DNA from: Acidobacteriota bacterium
Lineage (GTDB): Bacteria > Acidobacteriota > Blastocatellia > Chloracidobacteriales > Chloracidobacteriaceae
Length of the DNA stretch: 64,000 nucleotides
Assembly (NCBI GenBank): GCA_016208495.1
Contig: JACQXX010000030.1
Span: forward strand, 41,114-105,113
Reading direction: 5' to 3'
Shown here one piece after another: positions 18,527 through 25,909 of the stretch (position 1 is its first letter; each line of letters opens with the position of its first letter). The notes beneath the pieces are model-generated. The model was given only the letters and a program-made list of their open reading frames with translations, did not search any database and had not been told where the DNA came from. Position numbers and translations under genes: made by a program.

Positions 18527-18596
18527 AGGGTTCAGGGTTCAGGGTTCAGGGTTCAGGGTTCAGGGTTCAGGGTTCAGGGTTCAGGGTTCAGGGTTT
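18527..18596. repeat. Heptamer array, unit GGGTTCA
   Basis: Ten tandem GGGTTCA units start a few bases after the hydro-lyase stop. They are followed by a TTATGTCCTTTTCGTCC tract (18602-18630) and by an opposite short array CCCTGAACCCCGAACCCTGGAACCC at 18636-18660 that can pair with them. Confidence 0.9.
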
Positions 18597-18935
18597 TCGA
18601 ATTTATGTCCTTTTCGTCCTTTATGTCCTTTCTAGCCCTGAACCCCGAACCCTGGAACCCAAACCTGTGCCCCTCAATCGCCGGAATATTCGGTCAAACT
18701 TCTTTTGGGCTCCCTGCAAAAAGACAGTTGCCCGTGAACCCAAAGCCGTGCATGCTTACCACCTCCATCTTTTCCTTTCCGCTATTTTCAAGACACTTCC
18801 AAGGGGGCAACCAGCGGGGTTTTCGAAACCACTCACGTTCACCTCAGCCAGCGAAAGTCTGGCGGGCGTTGGGTTTCAGCTTGCAACCACACACGACAAG
18901 CCAGGGGAAACTTACCGTTCACCAAGGAAGATCGT
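18597..18935. other. Upstream region of the TPR-receiver gene
   Basis: After the repeat tract this 339-bp spacer has no supported gene. Frames at 18518-19012 and 18667-19266 translate repeats and the antisense or shifted start of the next gene. No clear promoter hexamers were found. Confidence 0.45.
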
Positions 18936-20447
18936 ATGGGACTGTTCGACCAAATTCGCTCGATCACGCACCAGATGTCCACGATGCTGGACGACGCCAA
19001 AGCCCGGCGTGAAATTGACCGCTACGAACAAGAACTCCGCACCAATCCCAACAGCGTCCACGCCCTCCAGGAACTCAGTGCCCTGTATCAGGAAATTGGC
19101 GAGAATAATAAAGCCGCCGAAATCCTGGCCCGGGCGGCAGACATCCACCGCCAGCGCCAATCCATTGATCTCGCCCTGGGCCTGCTGCGACAGGCGGAAC
19201 GCCTTGCGACCAAAGAGCAGCGTCCAGCCATTATTCGCCCGCTGGTTGAGATCTATACCCAGTTGAAACGCTATGATGAAGCCGCCCAACATATTCGGCA
19301 GGCACTTGATTCCTTCATCACCAACCAGCAGCGAACCGAAGCGGTAGCCTTTATTGAAAGCCTGCCGCCACTTGGGAAAAAAGATCAATTATACCGTGGC
19401 GAGTTTATGGAGATGATGCGGGTTGGGCCGGAAGGCAAATCCGTTGAATCATCCGGGTCCTGGGTGCTTGATAAAGCAGCCTTGCCCAGCCAGGGGATGT
19501 TTCCGAAAGTCAGCGACAAATTTCCTGAACAAACCCTTCTGATTGTTGACGACGACTCGGAAATGCTCCAGGTCTTAACCACTCTTTTCATTCCATTTGA
19601 CTGTAAAATCATCACGGCGGCCAATGGCGAAGAAGCACTGGCCAAAGCGATTGAACAGAAGCCAACCCTGATTGTTTCGGACTTGATTATGCCGCGCATG
19701 GATGGGTGTGAGTTCTTTACCGCCTTGCGGCAACACCCAACCCTGAGCGAAGTTCCGTTTGTTTGCATGTCTTCGCGTGGCCAGGAAGAAGAACGACTGG
19801 CGGCCCTGGCTCAGGGAGTCGAGGAATACTGGGTCAAGCCGTTTGTATTGCCTGAACTGCTCTTCAAAATGCGGAATCTGTTGAAGCGGCTGCGCCCACC
19901 CGCCGATTTATCAGGACGGCTTTCGGAAATGAGCGTGGTTGAACTCCTGCAATTCCTTGATTCAAAAAAGAATACCGGTATTTTGACACTTCGCTCAAAA
20001 CCATATAAAGCCTGGGTGTATATCAGCGATGGTCAGGTTATCAACGCGATCCTGGACTCGATTCAAGGGCGGATGGTCATTTATAAAGCGGTGTACTGGT
20101 TGACTGGCGATTTTGAATTTCGATCCTGTCAGGTGACAGCCAGCGACACCATTGAACTCCCGACCCAGACGCTGGTCGTTGAAGCCATCCGTCGCTATCA
20201 ACAGGCCCAGCAAATTATGGATACCTTTCCAGATCAGTCGCTGGTGTTTAAATCCACAATTGAACTCCAACAACTGACCACGACCGAACCGGAACTGGCG
20301 GCCCATTTTAATTATTTAATGGCCGTGTTTAATGGTCAGCGTACGTTGCAGGACTGCCTGGCGATTCTAACCGGAGACCTGGAGGCACTGGTGCTGGCCC
20401 AATCCCTCATCAAGCAGAATTACCTGATTCCCTTATCTTCCGGGTGA
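18936..20447 (+). CDS. TPR, receiver and DUF4388 (PATAN) domain protein
   Basis: A cytosolic signalling protein of 503 residues. Residues about 30-155 are TPR-like helical repeats (EQELRTNPNSVHALQELSALY, AAEILARAADIHRQR). A receiver domain lies at about 200-315 (LLIVDDDSEMLQVLTTLF) with Asp249 in VSDLIMPRMDG and the conserved lysine in WVKPF. The C-terminal part, from LSGRLSEMSVVELLQFLDS at about 325, is the DUF4388/PATAN domain, which in deltaproteobacteria, cyanobacteria and Acidobacteria is linked to motility and type IV pilus control. It is a likely response regulator that acts by protein contact, not DNA binding. The start ATG 18936 follows GGAAGATCGT. A strong hairpin terminator lies 33 bp downstream. 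Confidence 0.85.
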   Translation: MGLFDQIRSITHQMSTMLDDAKARREIDRYEQELRTNPNSVHALQELSALYQEIGENNKAAEILARAADIHRQRQSIDLALGLLRQAERLATKEQRPAIIRPLVEIYTQLKRYDEAAQHIRQALDSFITNQQRTEAVAFIESLPPLGKKDQLYRGEFMEMMRVGPEGKSVESSGSWVLDKAALPSQGMFPKVSDKFPEQTLLIVDDDSEMLQVLTTLFIPFDCKIITAANGEEALAKAIEQKPTLIVSDLIMPRMDGCEFFTALRQHPTLSEVPFVCMSSRGQEEERLAALAQGVEEYWVKPFVLPELLFKMRNLLKRLRPPADLSGRLSEMSVVELLQFLDSKKNTGILTLRSKPYKAWVYISDGQVINAILDSIQGRMVIYKAVYWLTGDFEFRSCQVTASDTIELPTQTLVVEAIRRYQQAQQIMDTFPDQSLVFKSTIELQQLTTTEPELAAHFNYLMAVFNGQRTLQDCLAILTGDLEALVLAQSLIKQNYLIPLSSG

Positions 20448-20479
20448 TCGCTTCTTAAAAATACGCGTTGAGCCCCTTG

Positions 20480-20520
20480 CCCCAGCCTGAGTCTGATTGC
20501 AGACACGAGCTGGGGTTTGT
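20480..20520 (+). terminator. Rho-independent terminator after TPR-receiver gene
   Basis: CCCCAGC (20480-20486) pairs with GCTGGGG (20509-20515), with an inner GTCTG/CAGAC stem, followed by the T-rich TTTGTTGTTT. Position, 33 bp after the stop, and the T tract support termination on the plus strand. Confidence 0.8.
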
Positions 20521-20597
20521 TGTTTCTGGCGAAACAGTCAGAAAATCATCATTTTAAGACACTCAACAAAAGCTTAGTTATTTCCGGTAAAATATAC

Positions 20598-20627
20598 TTG
20601 ACATCAATACACTCAGATTTTTATTAT
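20598..20627 (+). promoter_or_regulatory. Sigma-70-type promoter of the small heat-shock gene
   Basis: A consensus TTGACA (20598-20603) is followed after 18 bp by TATTAT (20622-20627) in an AT-rich stretch 78 bp upstream of the gene's start codon. It suits a primary sigma factor. No CIRCE-type inverted repeat was seen. Confidence 0.55.
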
Positions 20628-20704
20628 AGCAGCAACATCAACATTTACACATTTACACATCATGACGTCAGTTCATTCATTGAACACCAGGAGGTTATTA
20701 AGAT

Positions 20705-21148
20705 ATGTCCCGAGCACTTGCATGCACCCCAGCTTCAGCCGTACCAGCTTTTTCAAATCAACTGCTCAATCGCTGGCTGCAGGATTCCTTCACACGGTTT
20801 GAATCTCCATCCCTGAGCCAGACCCAGGGTCCAGCCGTGATTGTGTATGAGACCGCCGAAGCCTTCGTGGTTCAGGCTGAATTGCCAGGTTGGTTGCCAA
20901 ACCAGGTCACCGTAGACTTTGAAAACCAGACGCTGACCCTCAAGGGAAACCGCGAACTGCCCAATGACGACACCCGCAAATATCATCGAGTCGAAGGGTT
21001 CTTTGGCCAATTTACCCGCTCATTCAAAATTCCGAGCACCATTGACGTTGATACCGTCAAGGCGGATTTGAAGGAAGGTGTATTGACAATTACCCTGCCG
21101 AAGAAAGAAAGCGTGCGTTCGCGCCAGATTACAATTGAAGCCAACTAA
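20705..21148 (+). CDS. Small heat-shock protein, Hsp20/alpha-crystallin family
   Basis: An ATP-independent holdase chaperone of 147 residues that binds unfolding proteins in the cytosol. The alpha-crystallin domain spans about 45-147, with VIVYETAEAFVVQAELPGW, the RVEGFFGQFTRSFKIP block and the ADLKEGVLTITLPKKE block that includes the conserved G-V-L motif. The N-terminal arm is short and the C-terminal extension is minimal (RQITIEAN). The start ATG 20705 has a perfect AGGAGG Shine-Dalgarno 12 bp before it, and a consensus promoter lies upstream. It is a single-gene unit followed by a dispersed repeat and a terminator. Confidence 0.93.
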   Translation: MSRALACTPASAVPAFSNQLLNRWLQDSFTRFESPSLSQTQGPAVIVYETAEAFVVQAELPGWLPNQVTVDFENQTLTLKGNRELPNDDTRKYHRVEGFFGQFTRSFKIPSTIDVDTVKADLKEGVLTITLPKKESVRSRQITIEAN

Positions 21149-21202
21149 ACCCGGGTTCCGGGTTCCGGATTTTCGAAGGTTTTGTATTTTAACCCTCAGC
21201 CC

Positions 21203-21390
21203 TTAGGGACTGTAAAAATACAACTTCCCGTTTTTATCGAAAGTCACCCGGAGAGATCCAATTTCAGAACAGGAAACCACGAAAAACACGAAAAACACGA
21301 AAAAGAAATCCAAAGACTTCAATGGGGTCTGAGCTTTTGTCAGGGAAAGTGCCACCGAACTCAAAAGAAAATGGCTTCGACCCAAATGAA
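21203..21390. repeat. 188-bp dispersed repeat, copy 1
   Basis: The repeat starts with CTTAGGGACTGTAAA and ends with GACCCAAATGAA. Other copies are at 49631-49819 and 63865-64000 (cut by the window end) with only a few base differences. It contains tandem AAAACACG units. On the minus strand it holds an intact 60-codon frame (MGRSHFLLSSVALSLT...) with a hydrophobic stretch ending in VVSCSEIG, also open in copy 2 with four residue changes. Whether that frame is expressed is unknown. Confidence 0.9.
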
Positions 21391-21484
21391 AATCGGGAAC
21401 ACCCCAAAATCGGGGTTTGCCGCGCGTAGTATCCAGCTGTAACCTCGACTGTTATTTCTCCTCTGTGACGGTAGGTCGCTTTTT

Positions 21485-21530
21485 AAAGGAATGAGAACCC
21501 TTTTGGGGGACTCATTCCTTTTTTTGTTTT
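21485..21530 (+). terminator. Rho-independent terminator
   Basis: AAAGGAATGAG (21485-21495) pairs perfectly with CTCATTCCTTT (21511-21521), loop of 15 bases, followed by TTTTGTTTTT. It is 336 bp after the heat-shock gene, with the 188-bp repeat between, which suggests the repeat was inserted between the gene and its terminator. Confidence 0.85.
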
Positions 21531-21865
21531 TGGCCAGCCAGTTGATGCCGTTCTTTCCTGTTCAACGCTTCAGCGAATTTTGCGCTTGTTCCCGTTCAGT
21601 GCTGTGATAGTATTTCGCCCGTTTTGACGCGCCAAACTTTCTGCTTCCAGCAGCGTTCGCCAATCCGCCCATCAGTTTCCATCTCATTGTAATCAAACTA
21701 CTTGTCAACTTTGTATCGGGCAGTCGGCGAACCTCGGCAACACGACTTCCCGGACCTCTTTTTCGTCAAAACTGCACGCCCACTCACCCATCTGCCGCTC
21801 GTGGCAATTGGAATCACTCCCTGACCTCAACGAGCGATGTGTCAGGAAAGGAGACTTACCCTCGT
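21531..21865. other. Leader region of the EF-G-like gene
   Basis: This 335-bp stretch has no gene. Nothing matching a known riboswitch was recognised. A GGAAAGGAG Shine-Dalgarno at 21844-21852 serves the ATG at 21866 and falls inside the longer frame that starts from GTG 21839. Confidence 0.45.
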
Positions 21866-23965
21866 ATGAAAGTCTATACCACACAACAGATTCGCAATAT
21901 TGGACTGGCAGGACACGGCCACTCTGGCAAAACGTCGCTGGCAGCGGCCATGCTGTTTACCGCCGGTGCCGTTTCCCGACTTGGACGGGTTGATGATGGT
22001 TCAGCTCCAACTGATTTCGATGACATTGAAATTGGTCACAAAGTCTCGATGTATTCAGCACTGGCCTACCTGGAATGGCACGACCACAAGGTCAATGTGA
22101 TTGATACTCCAGGAGCAAACGCATTTATTCTGGATGCCCGCGCCACCTTGCGCGCCGCTGATACCGCCCTGGTCGTGGTGGATGCCAACCAGGGAGTTGG
22201 TGTCGGAACGGAAAAAGCCTGGGCCTACGCCGATGAATTTCAAATCCCGAAAATGATCTTTATCAACAAGCTCGATAAGGATCAGTCAAACTTTGACGAG
22301 TGCTTCCAATCCATTAAACAGGACCTTTCGCCACATGCCATTCCATTTCAAATTCCGATTGGCGCTGAGAAAAATTTCCAGGGATTGATTGACCTGATTT
22401 CAATGCGGGCCTTTTTGTTTGAAAAAGATGGGAGCGGAAAATTTAAAGAAAGCGACATTCCGGCTGATTTGCAGGATGACGCCCAGGTGGCTCGCGAAGC
22501 CCTGATTGAAAAAGCGGCTGAAATGGATGATGACTTGATGGAGCAATTTTTCTCGGAGGGCACGCTCACGGATGACGAATTGCTCAAAGGGATTCGACTT
22601 GGTGTGGCCAGCCGGGCGATGGTGCCGGTGTTTGTCGGCTCCGCCTACCTCAATATCGGAATCCAAAACCTGCTCAATGCGCTGGTGAAATTTGCCCCAA
22701 GCCCAGATGTGCTCGGTGAAGCCAAAGGGACCGCGCCGGATGAACCGGAAACAGAAATCACCCGCCGAATTGACGCCAAAGAACCTTTCTCAGCCCTCGT
22801 CTTTAAGACGCTTATTGATCAATTCAACCGCATTACTCTCTGCAAAATTTATTCCGGAGTGCTGAAAAGTGATTCAACCGTGTTTAACATTACCCGCAAC
22901 ACGATGGAAAAACTGGGGTCGGTTCAGGCGGTACTCGGCAAAAATTTGGAAAAACTCCCCGAAGCCCACGCGGGCGATATCGTGGCGCTGACCAAACTCA
23001 GGGAAACTGTCACCGGCGACACCTTCTGTGACAAAGCCGCACCGATTGTGTATACCCCGGTGGTGTTGCCAGAACCCGCCATTGCGTTTGCGCTCGAACC
23101 AAAGTCCCGTACCGATGAAGACAAACTTTCCACCGCCATTGCCAAAATTTTGGAGCAAGACCAGGCGCTCCGATATTTGCGAGATCCTCAAACCAAGGAA
23201 TTCTTGCTGGCTGGAAGCGGTCAATTGCACGTTGAAATGACAGTTGAACGCCTCAAGAAACGCTATGGCGTTGATGTCATCCTGCATCAGCCGAAAGTGG
23301 CCTACCGCGAGACCTTTAAAGGCTCGGTTCAGGTTCAGGGCCGCCATAAGAAACAAACTGGCGGGCGCGGTCAGTTTGGCGATTGTGTCTGTATTTTCTC
23401 GCCAGCCGAACGCGGTGAAGGCTTTAAGTTTATTGATAAAATCTTTGGCGGATCGGTTCCAGCCAACTTCCGACCAGCGATTGAAAAAGGCATTATCGAA
23501 GCGGCAGCCACGGGCGCCCTGGCCGGGTATCCGATGGTTGACTTTCAGGTTGAGCTGATTGACGGGTCCTATCACACGGTGGACTCAGACGAAATGTCAT
23601 TTAAACTCGCTGGACGCAAAGCGTTTCGGGCAGCCATGGAAAAAGTCAAAATGGTGCTGCTAGAGCCAGTGATGCGGGTTGAAGTCACGGCCCCGAGTGA
23701 GTTTTACGGCGACCTGATTGCCGATATGAACACTCGCCGCGGACGCATTGAAAATACCGAAACCAAAGGCTCACAAGTTGTGCTGAAATCCTTTGTCCCA
23801 CTCTCGGAAATGCTCAATTACATGCCCCGCTTAAATTCAATCACTGGCGCTCGTGGAAGCTACACGATGGAATTTTTGCGCTATGACGAATCTCCAGCCT
23901 CGGTGGTCCAGAAAGTTGTGGCCGAAGCTCAGGCCGCTGGACGTCTGAAGGTTGAGGAAGAATGA
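21866..23965 (+). CDS. Elongation factor G-like translational GTPase
   Basis: A 699-residue EF-G paralogue with all five domains by length. The P loop is GHGHSGKT at 16-23, G3 is DTPGA at 80-84, G4 NKLD at 134-137. In canonical EF-G the G3 motif is DTPGH, whose histidine positions the hydrolytic water; here it is Ala84. The switch I block (RGITI in EF-G) is replaced by the unrelated GHKVSM. Domain II to V are conserved (GSGQLHVEMTVERLKKRYGV, GGSVPANFRPAIEKGI, RRGRIENTETKG). The start is chosen at ATG 21866 because the GGAG lies inside the longer frame. Such paralogues may act in ribosome recycling or stress; the role is unknown. No str operon genes are nearby, so the housekeeping fusA is presumably elsewhere. 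Confidence 0.9.
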   Translation: MKVYTTQQIRNIGLAGHGHSGKTSLAAAMLFTAGAVSRLGRVDDGSAPTDFDDIEIGHKVSMYSALAYLEWHDHKVNVIDTPGANAFILDARATLRAADTALVVVDANQGVGVGTEKAWAYADEFQIPKMIFINKLDKDQSNFDECFQSIKQDLSPHAIPFQIPIGAEKNFQGLIDLISMRAFLFEKDGSGKFKESDIPADLQDDAQVAREALIEKAAEMDDDLMEQFFSEGTLTDDELLKGIRLGVASRAMVPVFVGSAYLNIGIQNLLNALVKFAPSPDVLGEAKGTAPDEPETEITRRIDAKEPFSALVFKTLIDQFNRITLCKIYSGVLKSDSTVFNITRNTMEKLGSVQAVLGKNLEKLPEAHAGDIVALTKLRETVTGDTFCDKAAPIVYTPVVLPEPAIAFALEPKSRTDEDKLSTAIAKILEQDQALRYLRDPQTKEFLLAGSGQLHVEMTVERLKKRYGVDVILHQPKVAYRETFKGSVQVQGRHKKQTGGRGQFGDCVCIFSPAERGEGFKFIDKIFGGSVPANFRPAIEKGIIEAAATGALAGYPMVDFQVELIDGSYHTVDSDEMSFKLAGRKAFRAAMEKVKMVLLEPVMRVEVTAPSEFYGDLIADMNTRRGRIENTETKGSQVVLKSFVPLSEMLNYMPRLNSITGARGSYTMEFLRYDESPASVVQKVVAEAQAAGRLKVEEE

Positions 23966-23970
23966 TAATT

Positions 23971-24153
23971 TCGGGTTCAGGGTTCAGGGTTCAGGGTTTT
24001 AACCTCTGGTTTGGAGAAATTTTACCTCATTTGATCTATTAATTATTTGAAAGTTCCTTTGAAACTTTCAGATGGTTCGCCTTTTGGTTCAGTCAGCACC
24101 CTCCATTCAGAATCCTTGAACCCTGAACCCTGAACCCTGAACCCTGAACCCTA
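23971..24153. repeat. Inverted heptamer arrays filling the EF-G/PilD spacer
   Basis: Three to four GGGTTCA units (23971-23998) face about five CCCTGAA units (24117-24153). The 118 bp between contain an inner hairpin (TTGAAAGTTCC with GAAACTTTCA near 24048-24070). The entire spacer could fold as one long stem-loop. Confidence 0.88.
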
Positions 24154-24162
24154 TCCTCTCCT

Positions 24163-25398
24163 ATGCTTCTTTCCTACTGGTCAGATCTCCAACTGGTGCC
24201 CATGTGGTTTTGGGGTACCTTTGCTTTCATTTTCGGGCTGTGTATCGGCAGTTTCTTAAATGTCGTCATCTATCGTGTCCCACGTGGAGAATCCATTGTC
24301 TGGGGCAAAACGCAGGGACGATCTTTTTGCCCGGAATGCCACGCCATTATCGCGGGCTATGACAATATCCCGCTCCTCAGTTATCTCTTGCTGGGTGGGA
24401 AGTGCCGTCAATGTAAAGCGCTGATTTCCATCCAATATCCACTGGTTGAATTCTTAACTGGCCTGCTGTTTGTCGGAGCACTCTATCGGTTTGGGCTCAC
24501 ACCACATCTGGCGGCCAACTTGTTTTTCATCGGTGCGATCATTGCCCTGATCTTCATTGACTACTTTACACACCTCTTGCCGGATGCCATCACGCTTCCA
24601 GGCACGGTGGTGTCTCTGGTGGTACGTGCGTTTGTCTTGAATTTTATTGGCGTGGAGTATCTGCGGGACTTCGCGCTGCTGGCTGGAATTCCATTTACCG
24701 CCACTGGACGCACCGCCTCGATCATCAATGCCCTGGTTGGGATGGCAATTGGCGGCGGCACACTCTGGCTGATTGGTGTTGGTTATTTCCGATTGCGAAC
24801 GTTTCGAATGGATTCGGTTGAGCGCCTGAGCACGTTTCTGATTGAAGAATGCGTCCCGGAAACCTTTGTCCGGCTCACCATCCGCCGTCAGAACCGAATC
24901 AGCCATGTGATCATTGAAGCCGGTGACTTTACCGAATACCCACCGGAACTCCAGGAAGAACTCCACTTTAAGCGGCATGAAACCGGCTCTCCCGAGTTGC
25001 AGGTGACATCGCTTTCCGGTGTGGTCGCGGAAACGGAGTCCGGCGGTGTCAAAATTACTGAAATTCCGGATTCCTCCCTCGCCAAAGAATATCAACTCCA
25101 GACCGGAGACATCATTCTCCGGGCTTCACGCGAAGGCATGGGATTGGGCGACGTCAAAATGATGCTCTTCGTTGGCGCCTTTTTAGGTTCTGAATTGACC
25201 TTTTTGACCATGCTGCTGGGCGCACTGATCGGCATGGTCATTACCGGGCTCAGATTGATTCGTCAGGGGCGTTCCGCGCTTGATACGATTGTCCCCTTTG
25301 GTGTTTTACTCGGCATTGGGGCACTGGTGGCTCTGTTCTATGGCCACCTGATGGTCAACAAATACATGGAGTATGCCTTGAATTACCTGAGCCGCTAG
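24163..25398 (+). CDS. pilD: Type IV prepilin peptidase / N-methyltransferase with large insert
   Basis: Cleaves the leader of type IV prepilins and methylates the new N-terminus; inner-membrane aspartic protease of family A24. The N-terminal GSFLNVVIYRVPRGESI and the zinc motif with Cys56, Cys59, Cys81 and Cys84 are intact. Catalytic aspartates are expected at Asp133 (FIDYFTHLLPD) and Asp330 (GMGLGDVKMM). At 411 residues it is more than 100 longer than usual: residues about 212-323 are a hydrophilic insert between the membrane segments and the GLGD motif, with a beta-rich character (IRRQNRISHVIIEAGDF, QVTSLSGVVAETESGGV, LQTGDIILR). It is upstream of a sensor kinase and an NtrC-type regulator. 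Confidence 0.92.
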   Translation: MLLSYWSDLQLVPMWFWGTFAFIFGLCIGSFLNVVIYRVPRGESIVWGKTQGRSFCPECHAIIAGYDNIPLLSYLLLGGKCRQCKALISIQYPLVEFLTGLLFVGALYRFGLTPHLAANLFFIGAIIALIFIDYFTHLLPDAITLPGTVVSLVVRAFVLNFIGVEYLRDFALLAGIPFTATGRTASIINALVGMAIGGGTLWLIGVGYFRLRTFRMDSVERLSTFLIEECVPETFVRLTIRRQNRISHVIIEAGDFTEYPPELQEELHFKRHETGSPELQVTSLSGVVAETESGGVKITEIPDSSLAKEYQLQTGDIILRASREGMGLGDVKMMLFVGAFLGSELTFLTMLLGALIGMVITGLRLIRQGRSALDTIVPFGVLLGIGALVALFYGHLMVNKYMEYALNYLSR

Positions 25399-25433
25399 GA
25401 ATGAAGAGAGTGGTTAGTGGCTAGTGGTTAGTG

Positions 25434-25868
25434 ATGCGAATTAAGAGTTGAAGTGGTTTTGGTCCTCAGTACAAGTCCCCATAAATGGGGGATGGAATTT
25501 TGGTTCCTCCGAATTGGCTTTCGCCCGGATGGGCGCCGGACAATAGCCGGTGGTTTGCCGCTTTGGGCACACCACCGGAGCGTCGGTCCGCAGTGGGTTG
25601 CGCCCGGATGGGCGCTGGAAGCTGGTTCGGGTCCCGTTTCCTGCAGGGTTTTCGGCGCCTCGCTCACCATTGTATTCGTCTTCGAGCCCTGGGAACCTGG
25701 TCATTCCCCACCTTTTCCCCGCCCGGCCAGCCGCCGCCGCCGTAGGCGGCAGATAGCCGGGAGGGAGGTGAGGAGGCAATGTTTTCCCATGGTTGCACCC
25801 TGGGCTAGCGTGCCTACGCGGGAGTTCCTGGGCTCAAATCCGCTCTTTTTTCAATTCTTAACTGGCAT
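25434..25868. mobile_element. Element with 19-bp terminal inverted repeats, copy A (435 bp)
   Basis: Left end ATGCGAATTAAGAGTTGAA and right end TTCAATTCTTAACTGGCAT are imperfect inverted repeats shared with copies at 34389-34646 and 46902-47051. The interior has GC-rich palindromes (GCCCGGATGGGCG, CCGCCGCCGTAGGCGG) and CTTCGAGCCCTGGGAA, also in copy B. It is enclosed by opposite GGTTAGT heptamer arrays at 25411-25432 and 25869-25890. No transposase; short frames inside are not protein-like. Confidence 0.75.
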
Positions 25869-25909
25869 CACTAACCACTAACCACTAACAGGATTCTTCA
25901 TTCTGCCTT

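Noticed and set aside
16299..18596. Short tandem arrays as possible CRISPR arrays or telomere-like ends
   Set aside because: The units are 7 bp without unique spacers, no cas genes are nearby, and the arrays lie inside the replicon between genes in both orientations.
22874..23575. 233-codon minus-strand frame inside the EF-G-like gene
   Set aside because: Shadow of a conserved gene on the opposite strand.
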